DNA of 64,000 bases from assembly GCA_900550195.1 (NCBI GenBank), contig URRB01000010.1, positions 14,622 to 78,621 on the forward strand. Reading direction: 5' to 3'. The notes under the pieces are model-generated. The model was not told where the DNA came from. It did no database searches and saw nothing but the letters and a program-made list of their open reading frames with translations. The position numbers and the translations under genes were made by a program. This document shows positions 43,508 through 51,929 of the stretch, in pieces. Each line of letters begins with the position of its first letter. Within the stretch, counting starts at the first letter, position 1. Origin of the DNA: an uncultured Collinsella sp. GTDB taxonomy: Bacteria; Actinomycetota; Coriobacteriia; Coriobacteriales; Coriobacteriaceae.

Positions 43508-44220
43508 TCATCGCCCTCTTTGGCAATCGGCTCAGCGGTAGTCGCGGTAGCCACGTCAGTATCAACCGGGGCGGAAGCATTCCGAGCCCTAGCGACCGCC
43601 GGCGCCGGACCAACCTGGATATCCCCGCGCGCCCAATCGCCATCGAGCGCACGCGCCACCCAGTGATAGATGGGGATCGTAAAGAAGATCAGCGCGGCAA
43701 AGGGACCGGCACCAAACAGGAACATCAGCAAAAAGAACAGTAGCCAACACACGGCCCAATACGGGAACGACTGGAACGGGCCCTTCACCGGAGTCGAGCC
43801 AACTGCGGTGCCACTCGTCGCCTGCGCCGTAGCGGCATTGGCGGCCTGCGCACTCCAACTTGCCGCTTGCGCCGCCTTGGCGGCGGCGTCACTCGCCTGT
43901 GTTGCCGCCTCGGTAGCTCGTGCCGCCGCCTCATGGGTGCGTGCGCGCTCTGCCGCCTCGGCCTCGCGCTGACGAGCGCGGTCCTCGTTCTCAAACTCGA
44001 TATCGTCCTCGATCTCGTCGCTCGGATTGAGCAGCTCGTCCAGGCTCACACCATAGAGTTTGGCGAGCGAGATCAGGTTCTCGGTATCGGGCGAGCTCTC
44101 CGCGCGCTCCCATTTACTGACCGCCTGGCGCGACAGTCCCAGCTTTCGTGACAGCCCTTCTTGACTAAAGCCTTTGCTGCGGCGAAGGTCGGCGAGCCGC
44201 TGCGCAGTTTCTACATTCAT
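43504..44220 (-). CDS. XRE-family regulator with membrane tail
   Basis: 238 residues from ATG 44220, with AGGAGG five bases upstream. Residues 6-62 form a Cro/CI helix-turn-helix (LADLRRSKGFSQEGLSRKLGLSRQAVSKWE). An acidic then Ala-rich coiled linker follows (about 70-145). Two to three hydrophobic segments lie at about 160-205. A membrane-tethered DNA-binding protein can report envelope state, and it is coupled to the DUF4097 protein. A 13-base palindrome upstream at 44343 could be its operator. Confidence 0.88.
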   Translation of the reverse strand: MNVETAQRLADLRRSKGFSQEGLSRKLGLSRQAVSKWERAESSPDTENLISLAKLYGVSLDELLNPSDEIEDDIEFENEDRARQREAEAAERARTHEAAARATEAATQASDAAAKAAQAASWSAQAANAATAQATSGTAVGSTPVKGPFQSFPYWAVCWLLFFLLMFLFGAGPFAALIFFTIPIYHWVARALDGDWARGDIQVGPAPAVARARNASAPVDTDVATATTAEPIAKEGDE

Positions 44221-44342
44221 GGTTCCTCCTATGTGATGCCAGCCGTACCGCCGGACCGCTTTTGTTCTTAAGGCGCCTTGCACAGTTAAAAATCTATCCG
44301 CCACTGCCAAAAGCATGCCACCTATTCTAGTGAGATTTTTGA

Positions 44343-44355
44343 CAACCGGCGGTTG
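44343..44355. promoter_or_regulatory. Palindrome, possible operator between XRE and methyltransferase genes
   Basis: CAACCG-G-CGGTTG is a perfect odd palindrome in the 267-base divergent gap. TTGACA overlaps its left arm on the plus strand. It is a candidate site for the XRE protein, but no second copy was seen. Confidence 0.35.
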
Positions 44356-44487
44356 CGGGTGCATATGAGCTGCGGAAATGTGTCCAAACAAAGCAATGGC
44401 GCCTAGCTCAGTTGTCCCCGTTGCGGCGTTAACGGTAGTATGGTCATACTGTTTATTCCGCACCGCCAACGGAGGGAGTTCCGCGCC

Positions 44488-45360
44488 GTGAACCGCGATT
44501 TCGCCTCATCGCTCATCCAGCTCAACAACACGTTCTATCGCGAGCACTCCGCCTCCTTCTCCGATACGCGCCAGGCCCCGTGGCCCGGCTGGGTGCGCAC
44601 CATGGATATCGCGCTCGGGCAGCTCGACGTCGCCACGATCGAGCATCCCGTCCGTGTCTTCGATCTTGCCTGCGGCAATATGCGATTCGAGAACTTTGCC
44701 GCCGGCGGCGCACTTGCCGCCAAGGGCGTCGACGGCGCAAATCCCTCGGCAAATGTCAGCTGTCCGTTTGAGTTCTACGGCGTCGACTCGTGCCAGGATC
44801 TGGCCATCGATGCGCGCGGCCACGCCCTGCGCATCCCCAACCTGCACTTCCAGGAACTCGACGTGCTCGATGCCCTCATGAAGCTCAACCCCGCCGAGAC
44901 GCCCGACGCGCTCTTCGATGCACCGCTTGCCGATATCTCGGTCTGCTTTGGCTTTATGCACCATGTGCCGTCGTGCGAGTACCGCGTACGCGTGCTCGAC
45001 GCCCTGGTGCGCCAGACGCGCCCGGGCGGCATCATCGCTATCAGCTTTTGGGAGTTTATGAACGACGAGCGCATGGCGCGCAAGGCCGTTCGCGCCGAAG
45101 CCCGCGCCGAGCTCACCCCGCCGTTTGAGGGCTACGACTCCGCGCAGTTTGAAGCCGGCGACCACCTCATTGGCTGGCAAAATGACCGCCATGCTTACCG
45201 CTATTGCCACCACTTTGACGATCAGCAGATCACCGACCTGGTGCGCGGCGTTCGCACGTTCTACAAGAGCGGTGAGGTCCCCGTGCGCGAGCTTGAGCGC
45301 TTCCATGCCGATGGTCGCAGCGGCGAGCTCAATCGCTATGTAATTCTTAAGCGCCTGTAG
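44488..45360 (+). CDS. Class I SAM-dependent methyltransferase
   Basis: About 290 residues from GTG 44488, with GGAGGGAG nine bases upstream; an ATG at 44440 is in frame but has no ribosome site. Motif I is VFDLACGNMRF, the acidic residue follows in YGVDSCQDLA, and motif IV-like PLADISVCFGFMHHV and RPGGIIAISFW complete the fold. The substrate is unknown. A histidine-rich late stretch (HAYRYCHHFDD) may bind metal or substrate. It precedes trmB on the same strand by 118 bases, which suggests but does not prove an RNA substrate. Confidence 0.85.
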   Translation: MNRDFASSLIQLNNTFYREHSASFSDTRQAPWPGWVRTMDIALGQLDVATIEHPVRVFDLACGNMRFENFAAGGALAAKGVDGANPSANVSCPFEFYGVDSCQDLAIDARGHALRIPNLHFQELDVLDALMKLNPAETPDALFDAPLADISVCFGFMHHVPSCEYRVRVLDALVRQTRPGGIIAISFWEFMNDERMARKAVRAEARAELTPPFEGYDSAQFEAGDHLIGWQNDRHAYRYCHHFDDQQITDLVRGVRTFYKSGEVPVRELERFHADGRSGELNRYVILKRL

Positions 45361-45478
45361 GACCAAGCGACTCGCCGCTGAGCCGCACCGCAACTTTCGG
45401 GCACATTGCGCCCGCCCTCTTCCAACCCATTGCCGGAACGTGCAGCCATGCGTTCCATACTTATGACCAAGGAGCCTC

Positions 45479-46318
45479 ATGGGAGCCGTCCACGTTCGCA
45501 CGCCTAAGAACTTTGTGCTCGAGGAGCGCCTGGAGCGCTACGCCGATGCGATCGAGACGAACCCCGAGAACTATGCCGGACACTGGTGTGAGGCATGCAC
45601 GCCGGCTGGCGGCAAGCCCTTCGGCCGCCTTCATCTCGACCTAGGCTGCGGCAAAGGAACTTACCTGGTTGAGCGCGCTCGCCGTGAGCCCGATACCCTC
45701 TTTATCGGTATGGACCAGGAGCCCATCTGCATCGCCTATGCCGCTCAGAAGATCTGCGAGCAGGAACTGCCCAACGCGCTCGTGCTGCCCCGAGGCGCCG
45801 CATCGCTGCCGCAGCTGTTCGCCGCAGGCGAGCTCGATGCCATCACTATCAACTTTCCCACGCCGCAGCTCAAGGCCAAGTACGCCAAAAAGCGACTTGT
45901 CCATGTCGACCATCTGATGCTCTACCGTCCGCTCTTTGCTGCCGGCGCCACCGTCGCACTGCGCACCGACAGTAAACCACTGCGCGACTACGCCCTGGGT
46001 CAGTTTGCCGCGGCCGGCTACGACACGCTTTGGGTAAGTGACGACGTCCGCCGCGACCATCCCGAGCATCCCGAGACCGAATACGAGTGCCGAACGCGCG
46101 AGATGGGCGCTGTCGTCTATGGCATCTGCGCCACACCCGGTGCGGAGCCCACCGAAGAGCAGCTCGCGGCAGGCCGGGCGCAGGAGCAGAGCCTCGCCTG
46201 CTATCTGCCCGACGATCTCGATGAACTCACCTACGTGCCCCTCGGCATGGAAGAAGCCGTTGAGAACTTTAAGAACCGCGCCCGCAAGGGTAAGAAGCGC
46301 CTGCCGCAAGAACGCTAA
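45479..46318 (+). CDS. trmB: tRNA (guanine-N7-)-methyltransferase TrmB-like
   Basis: 279 residues. SAM-binding LDLGCGKGTYLVERA and FIGMDQEP, and the TrmB substrate signature NFPTPQLKAKYAKKRL (usually NFPDPWPKKRHxKRRL) with VHVDHLMLY after it. It methylates G46 of tRNA at N7 in characterised homologues. The signature has PTP in place of PDP, so family assignment is firm but activity should not be assumed. ACCAAGGAG precedes the ATG at 45479. The basic C-terminal end is suitable for RNA binding. Confidence 0.88.
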   Translation: MGAVHVRTPKNFVLEERLERYADAIETNPENYAGHWCEACTPAGGKPFGRLHLDLGCGKGTYLVERARREPDTLFIGMDQEPICIAYAAQKICEQELPNALVLPRGAASLPQLFAAGELDAITINFPTPQLKAKYAKKRLVHVDHLMLYRPLFAAGATVALRTDSKPLRDYALGQFAAAGYDTLWVSDDVRRDHPEHPETEYECRTREMGAVVYGICATPGAEPTEEQLAAGRAQEQSLACYLPDDLDELTYVPLGMEEAVENFKNRARKGKKRLPQER

Positions 46319-46427
46319 CGACCGCTCGCATCACACGCCCATTTCCTGCATTTTCTCGCGTGCTGGCACCCCACGCCGCCGCTACGCCATAATGGATGGC
46401 GGACAAACGCGAGAGAAAGCAAACCAC

Positions 46428-49109
46428 ATGGCACAGACCACGACAGATACTTCCGCCAGCACCGTTTCCGGCGCCGGCGCCGCCAGCTCGTTCTCGGGCG
46501 GCACAGGCACCGAGGCCGAGTTCGGCTCGCTCGGAGCGCTCTCCCCCACCTGGTGGGAGCCCGAAGACGGCAGCGAGCCCGAGCCGTGGCTCACGCCCGA
46601 TCAGGCCTTCGAGCGCTTCTTTGAATGGACGGGCGAGCGCGGCATCGAGCTGTGGGACCACCAAGAAGAGGCCCTCATGGACCTAGCAGCCGGCGATCAT
46701 GTCATTTTGGGCACGCCGACCGGCTCGGGTAAGTCGCTTGTCGCGCTGGGCATGCTCTTTATGGGCATGGCGCAAGGCAAGCGTTGCTATTACACTGCTC
46801 CCATCAAGGCCCTGGTCAGCGAGAAGTTTTTTGATTTGGTGCAGGTGCTCGGCCGCGATAACGTCGGCATGGTCACCGGCGATACGCATATCAACACCAA
46901 GGCGCCCGTCATCTGCTGCACGGCCGAGATCCTTGCCAATGACGCACTGCGCGAGGGCGAGGATGCCGATGTGGGCTGCGTCGCCATGGACGAGTTCCAC
47001 TACTTTGCCGACCCCGACCGCGGCTGGGCCTGGCAGGTACCGTTGCTCACTCTACCCCATACACAATTCATGCTCATGAGCGCCACGCTTGGCGACGTCA
47101 CCGCGATTGCCGCCTCGCTCGAGGAGCACACCGGTGCCACCTGCGACCTGGTCGTCGATGCCCCGCGCCCCGTGCCGCTGAGCTACGATTACGTGACGAC
47201 CTCGCTCGAAGGCACCGTCGAGCTCGCCATGCGCCGCGGCGAGGCCCCGCTCTACATCGTGCACTTTAGCCAAGACGCCGCACTCGCAACGGCACAGTCG
47301 CTCGCCAACTTTGGCATTGCCAGCAAGGAGCAGCGCGAGGCCATCAAGGAAGCGGCCAAGGGCACGAGCTTCTCGACCGCCTTCGGCAAGATCCTCAAGC
47401 GCCTGCTCGGCTGCGGCGTCGGCGTGCACCACGCCGGCATGCTGCCGCGCTATCGCTTGCTGGTCGAGCGCCTGGCGCAGCAGGGATTGCTGCCCGTCAT
47501 CTGCGGCACCGACACACTTGGCGTCGGCATCAATGTGCCCATCCACACCGTGGTGCTCACCGCGCTCACCAAGTTCGATGGTTACAAGATGCGTCGCCTG
47601 CGCGCCCGCGAATTCCATCAGATCGCCGGTCGCGCCGGCCGCTCGGGCTTCGACACCGAGGGCATGGTCATCGCCGAGGCGCCGGAGCACGAGATTGAGA
47701 ACGCCAAGCTCATGGCCAAGGCGGGCGATGACCCCAAAAAGCTCCGCAAGATTAAAAAGAAGAAAGCTCCCGAGGGCTTTGTCACCTGGAACAAGCAGAC
47801 CTTTGAGCGCCTGATCGAGACGCAGCCCGAGACGCTCAAACCGCGCCTGAGCATCACGCACTCCATGGTGATTAGCGTGGTCGAGCAGGGCGGCAACGCC
47901 CGTGCCCGCGTGCACGATCTCATCGAGACGAGCCTGCAAACGCCCGAGGAAAAGGCGAAGCTCGAGGTTCGCGCCGACGAGATCTTCGCCACGCTCATCG
48001 ACTCCGGCGTCGTCGTGCGCACCGAGGTGCCGCTCGCACCCGACGCCCCAGCCGACGCCGCGCCCGACATCGACTATGCGCTGACAGTCGACCTGCCCGA
48101 GGACTTTGCGCTCGACCAGCCGCTCTCACCGTTTTTGCTTGCCGCGCTGGAGCTACTTGATCCCGAGAGCGAGACCTATACCATGGACCTCATCTCGATG
48201 GTTGAGGCGACGCTCGAGGACCCCAAACAGGTGCTGCGCGCGCAGGAGCGTACCGCGCGTGACCGTGCCATGGCCGAGATGAAGGCTAACGGTGTCGAGT
48301 ACGAGGAGCGCCTGGAGCGCATCCAAGATGTCACCTACGAAAAGCCGCTCGAGGAGCTGCTCGACGCCGCCTTTGATAAGTACTGCCAGGAAGTGCCCTG
48401 GGCCAACGACTACCAGCTCTCGCCCAAGAGCGTCCTGCGCGATATGCTGGAAAGCGCGAGCGACTTTAAGGGCTATATCCAAAAGCTCGGCATCGCCCGC
48501 TCCGAGGGCATTCTGCTGCGCTACCTGGCCGAGGCCTACCGCTCGCTCGATCGCACCGTGCCCATTGAGAAGCGCGACGAGCGCTTGCGCGACATCATTT
48601 CGTGGCTGGGCTTTGTGGTGCGCTCGGTGGACTCGAGCCTGGTGGACGAGTGGGAGAACGCCGGCAACCCGGCTGCGCTCGACGCCGCGCCGCCGCAGGG
48701 CATCGACGAGGTCGTGGCAGACCGCCGTGGCTGCACCCTGCTGGTGCGCAACGCGCTCTTCCGCCGCGTGACCCTTGCCGCCCGCGAGCATGTTCGCGAC
48801 CTGGGCGCGCTCGACGACGACTGGGGCATGAGCGAGATCCGCTGGCAAAAAGCACTCGACGCTTACCACGAGCAGCACGAGGAAATCCTCACCGACGGAG
48901 ATGCCCGCAGCGCCGCGATGTTTTCCATCGACGAGTCCGACGAGAAGACCGCGCACGTATGGCACGTGCACCAGATCTTTGCTGACGAGGATGGCGACCA
49001 CGATTTTGGCATCATGGGCGATGTCGATCTGGACGCCACGCAAGACGGTGGCGAGGTCGTCTTCAAAAACTACCGCGTCGGCTTTATCGAAGACCTGCTC
49101 GAGGACTAG
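46428..49109 (+). CDS. Ski2-like DExH RNA helicase
   Basis: 893 residues from ATG 46428; upstream frame to 46038 lies in the trmB end, and ribosome site quality is modest. Helicase motifs: Walker A GTPTGSGKS, APIKALVSEKF, DEFH box (MDEFHYFADPDRGWAWQ), MSATLGD, HHAGMLPRYR, CGTDTLGVGINVPI and QIAGRAGRSG. The order and HHAGM place it with Ski2/Mtr4-like RNA helicases. Long C-terminal helical extensions follow. The Ser/Ala/Gly-rich N-terminus is probably disordered. Possibly works in RNA turnover. Confidence 0.92.
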   Translation: MAQTTTDTSASTVSGAGAASSFSGGTGTEAEFGSLGALSPTWWEPEDGSEPEPWLTPDQAFERFFEWTGERGIELWDHQEEALMDLAAGDHVILGTPTGSGKSLVALGMLFMGMAQGKRCYYTAPIKALVSEKFFDLVQVLGRDNVGMVTGDTHINTKAPVICCTAEILANDALREGEDADVGCVAMDEFHYFADPDRGWAWQVPLLTLPHTQFMLMSATLGDVTAIAASLEEHTGATCDLVVDAPRPVPLSYDYVTTSLEGTVELAMRRGEAPLYIVHFSQDAALATAQSLANFGIASKEQREAIKEAAKGTSFSTAFGKILKRLLGCGVGVHHAGMLPRYRLLVERLAQQGLLPVICGTDTLGVGINVPIHTVVLTALTKFDGYKMRRLRAREFHQIAGRAGRSGFDTEGMVIAEAPEHEIENAKLMAKAGDDPKKLRKIKKKKAPEGFVTWNKQTFERLIETQPETLKPRLSITHSMVISVVEQGGNARARVHDLIETSLQTPEEKAKLEVRADEIFATLIDSGVVVRTEVPLAPDAPADAAPDIDYALTVDLPEDFALDQPLSPFLLAALELLDPESETYTMDLISMVEATLEDPKQVLRAQERTARDRAMAEMKANGVEYEERLERIQDVTYEKPLEELLDAAFDKYCQEVPWANDYQLSPKSVLRDMLESASDFKGYIQKLGIARSEGILLRYLAEAYRSLDRTVPIEKRDERLRDIISWLGFVVRSVDSSLVDEWENAGNPAALDAAPPQGIDEVVADRRGCTLLVRNALFRRVTLAAREHVRDLGALDDDWGMSEIRWQKALDAYHEQHEEILTDGDARSAAMFSIDESDEKTAHVWHVHQIFADEDGDHDFGIMGDVDLDATQDGGEVVFKNYRVGFIEDLLED

Positions 49110-49131
49110 CCGCACATACTGGAACAAAACG

Positions 49132-49171
49132 AAGCGGGGCCGCTGGCAATATCGCCAGCGGCCCCGCTTTT
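49132..49171. terminator. Bidirectional terminator
   Basis: Perfect 16-bp arms (49132-49147 and 49154-49169) surround AATATC, with TTTT on the plus side. It serves the convergent helicase and DUF2130 genes. Confidence 0.95.
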
Positions 49172-49188
49172 GCACTATACGCTATGCC

Positions 49189-50946
49189 CTACTCGGCATC
49201 CTCGACCTCATACGAATCCGCCTCGGCGGGCTCATCGTTTGTCTCTGGCGCAGTCCCGCGTGCCTCGTCAAACGCCGCTTTCATGGTCTTGTTGCCCCAC
49301 GTGAGCTTGCGAATGGTAAGATCGTCGGCTTTCTTGTTGGCTAGGCGCAGATTGTTCTCGGAGGACAGCAACGCCTCCTTGGTTTTCTGCAGATGGCTAA
49401 TCGTCTTGTCGATCTCATCGATTGCCGTTTGGAACTTGCGGCTCGCAATCTCGTAGTTGCGGCCGAAATCGTTCTTGAACTTCTCCATCTTGGCTTCGAA
49501 GTTCGTAACGTCGATATTCTGCTGTTTGTACTCCGCCAGCTCCTGCTTATAGCGAAGCGAACCCATAGCGGCGTTGCGAAGAAGCGTAATCATGGGAATG
49601 AAAAACTGTGGGCGAATCACGTACATCTTCTCGTAGCGATAGCTCACGTCGACTATCCCTGCGTTATAGAGCTCGCTCTCGGGCTCGAGCAGCGTGCAGA
49701 GCACCGCGTACTCACAGCCTTTCTGGCGACGATCGTGATCGAGTTTCTTAAAGAAGTCCTCGTTCTTGTGCTTGGTCGCGGTTTCGTCATTCTCGTTTTT
49801 CATCTCGAACATGATCGAGATGATCTCGTTGCCGCTCGCGTCGCACTCACGGAAGATGAAGTCGCCCTTGGTACCCTCGGACGCATCGTTGTCTTTCTCA
49901 AAATACGCGTTGGGAAACGCCGTCATGCGCAAGCGATTGAACTCAGTCTCGCAGTGTTGCTCGAGCGACTCGCCCACCATCTTGGTGGACAGGCGCACCT
50001 TCATGTCCTTCAGGCGCTCAATCTCTTCGTCCTTGTAGCGGATCAGCTCATCGCTCGCGCGCTTGGCCTGCGCAAGCTCGAGCTCGTGTGCTGCCTTGGC
50101 CTGCTCCTCGCGTGAATCGCGCACTGCCAGCTCGCTCGTCAGCTTGGCACGCGCTTCGTCGCGCTCACGCTCCGCCGCGGCGACTGCTTCCGACAGGTTC
50201 ATCTTTGCCGTCAGCTCCTGCTCACGCAGCTGGGCGCGCAGGCCCTCTGCCTCCTGCTCGGACTGAGCCTTTGCGGTGGAGAACTTCTCCTTCACTTTCG
50301 CCTGATAGTCGGCGAGCGTACGCTCGGCCTCGCTGCGAGCGGCATCAAGCTCACGCTGGGACTCGGCGGCGGCAGCGGCAAGTGCCATCTCCTGGGCCTT
50401 GTCTGCAGCGGAGAGCTTCGCCTGCAGCTCGGCAATCTGAGCGTCGCGTGCGGACAGGTCGTTTTGCGCGGCGCCACGCGCCGCCGCCTCGGCAAGCTTG
50501 GCTTCGTCGTCTTTGCGTCCCAGCTGTGCACGCAGGCTGCCAATCTCACGCTGGAGCTCGGCGTTCTCCTTTTGGGCATCGGCACGAGCCTCAATAGCCG
50601 CACGCTGACTTGCGCTCTCGCGCTCTGCGGCAGCACCCTCGAGCTTGGCGCGTAGCTCGGCAAGCTCGGCGTCGCGCTTGGCAACTTCCTGTGCCAACTC
50701 CTGAGCCGCGATATTCTTCTGTTCAGTGAGCTGAGCGCTGCGCTGAGATTCCACCTCCCGTAAGGCGGCAGCCGAGCGCGAGCGTTCAAGCTCCAGTGCC
50801 TGCTCGCCCTCGCGCTGGACGGCCTTCACGCGCTCATCCAGGTCGCGCGAGAACTCCGTATCGCGCACCTGTTTGACGATATCCGCATAGCTGGACGCAT
50901 CGACCTTAAAGACTTCGCCGCAATGCGGGCACCTGATCTCGTTCAT
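49189..50946 (-). CDS. DUF2130 protein with long coiled coil and nuclease-like core
   Basis: 585 residues from ATG 50946, with GAGGAG upstream. The N-terminus is a zinc-binding motif (CPHCGEVF, only one CxxC). About 260 residues of Glu/Ala/Arg-rich coiled coil follow. The conserved DUF2130 core begins near 330 with MKVRLSTKMVGESLEQHCETEFN. It contains GDFIFRECD followed by IMFEMKNEN, a spacing compatible with a PD-(D/E)xK nuclease fold. Its role is unproven. A second coiled region and an acidic tail end the protein. Confidence 0.88.
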   Translation of the reverse strand: MNEIRCPHCGEVFKVDASSYADIVKQVRDTEFSRDLDERVKAVQREGEQALELERSRSAAALREVESQRSAQLTEQKNIAAQELAQEVAKRDAELAELRAKLEGAAAERESASQRAAIEARADAQKENAELQREIGSLRAQLGRKDDEAKLAEAAARGAAQNDLSARDAQIAELQAKLSAADKAQEMALAAAAAESQRELDAARSEAERTLADYQAKVKEKFSTAKAQSEQEAEGLRAQLREQELTAKMNLSEAVAAAERERDEARAKLTSELAVRDSREEQAKAAHELELAQAKRASDELIRYKDEEIERLKDMKVRLSTKMVGESLEQHCETEFNRLRMTAFPNAYFEKDNDASEGTKGDFIFRECDASGNEIISIMFEMKNENDETATKHKNEDFFKKLDHDRRQKGCEYAVLCTLLEPESELYNAGIVDVSYRYEKMYVIRPQFFIPMITLLRNAAMGSLRYKQELAEYKQQNIDVTNFEAKMEKFKNDFGRNYEIASRKFQTAIDEIDKTISHLQKTKEALLSSENNLRLANKKADDLTIRKLTWGNKTMKAAFDEARGTAPETNDEPAEADSYEVEDAE

Positions 50947-51004
50947 AGCAGCTCCTCGATGGACGCACATTTCAACTGCCTACACTCTACCGCGGCACGC
51001 GGAC

Positions 51005-51039
51005 AAAAAAGGCGCCGCCGCCATAATGGCAACGGCGCC
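51005..51039 (-). terminator. Terminator of the PTS/deacetylase unit
   Basis: Near-perfect 14-base arms (51011-51024 with 51026-51039, two G-U-type mismatches) lead on the minus strand into TTTTTT (51005-51010). Confidence 0.9.
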
Positions 51040-51041
51040 AG

Positions 51042-51078
51042 AACCACCACAAAGGCGCCTGTCCCCATTGTGGTGGTT
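51042..51078. repeat. Hairpin with CTGTCCCC loop
   Basis: Perfect 11-bp arms AACCACCACAA and TTGTGGTGGTT surround a 15-base loop with CCTGTCCCC. It lies between the deacetylase stop and the terminator at 51005. Loop core matches, in complement, that at 37137; the arms do not. Confidence 0.7.
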
Positions 51079-51086
51079 TGGGAGCC

Positions 51087-51851
51087 TTACAGGTCGCGGT
51101 AGTCAATCAGATGCAGATCGTCCTGAGCCTCGAGCCACGCCCGCAGCTCGGGGTCGATCAGTGCATCGACTTCCTTGGTGCGATCGGTCGTAAGCGAACT
51201 ATTCTCTAGGATAAAGCGATCGAGATAGCCCGGATGGCACACGAAGACGACCGTCTCGCCGTCTGCCATCTCGCGAACCGTCTGCATAATCGAGTCCTTA
51301 GGCTCGTAGCCCGGCTCCATCGAATGCATCACCATGCGCAGGTCGGTATCTCCGCAGTGCACCACGGCCGTGGGGTCGAAGCTCGCCTTTTGCTCCTTAA
51401 GGCCCAGCTCCTGCGCCACCGCCGAAATCGCTCGATTGAGGTTTTTGCTCATAACGGCGTGGGCCTCAAAGTAATCGGGCTCGCGACCCACGATCTCGAC
51501 AAAGTGATCGTGCTGCGCACGAATTTCAATGCATGCCTCGTCGAAGTCAATCAGTTCCTCGCCACGCTTAAAGCGCTCGCGGAAGGTACGGCTGCTATGG
51601 AACTCACCGTTTTCATCGAGCAGGCTTGGAATGAGTGCCGGATCGGCACACGGCTTGCCCAGGCACACGTTGGTATGCTGGCCCACCGCAATGTCAGCAT
51701 CCGCCACGAGTGACCAGCCATGCTCGGCCTCGGGCATATTTGGCATGAGTCCCACCGAGCACACCAGGCCCTCATCGACGCTGCGGGCAATCCCTAAGTC
51801 AACGGCGTACGAATAACCGATATCGTCGGCACGAATAAGCAGTTGTTTCAT
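51087..51851 (-). CDS. YdjC/ChbG-family carbohydrate deacetylase
   Basis: 254 residues. The opening LLIRADDIGYSYAVDLGI supplies the metal-binding Asp pair of the YdjC fold; VGQHTNVCLG, FEAHAVMSKN and VFVCHPGYLD add the conserved His residues. ChbG removes acetyl groups from chitooligosaccharides or diacetylchitobiose phosphates. It follows the PTS gene on the same strand, so it probably acts on the imported phosphorylated sugar. A beta-glucosidase is not adjacent, which makes the deacetylase the only catabolic step encoded here. Confidence 0.88.
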   Translation of the reverse strand: MKQLLIRADDIGYSYAVDLGIARSVDEGLVCSVGLMPNMPEAEHGWSLVADADIAVGQHTNVCLGKPCADPALIPSLLDENGEFHSSRTFRERFKRGEELIDFDEACIEIRAQHDHFVEIVGREPDYFEAHAVMSKNLNRAISAVAQELGLKEQKASFDPTAVVHCGDTDLRMVMHSMEPGYEPKDSIMQTVREMADGETVVFVCHPGYLDRFILENSSLTTDRTKEVDALIDPELRAWLEAQDDLHLIDYRDL

Positions 51852-51929
51852 AACGACTCCAATCTATGGAAAAGGGCACTTGGAGTATAGCCAAGTGCCC
51901 CGGGAAATTATCCCACCTAAACAGATGCT

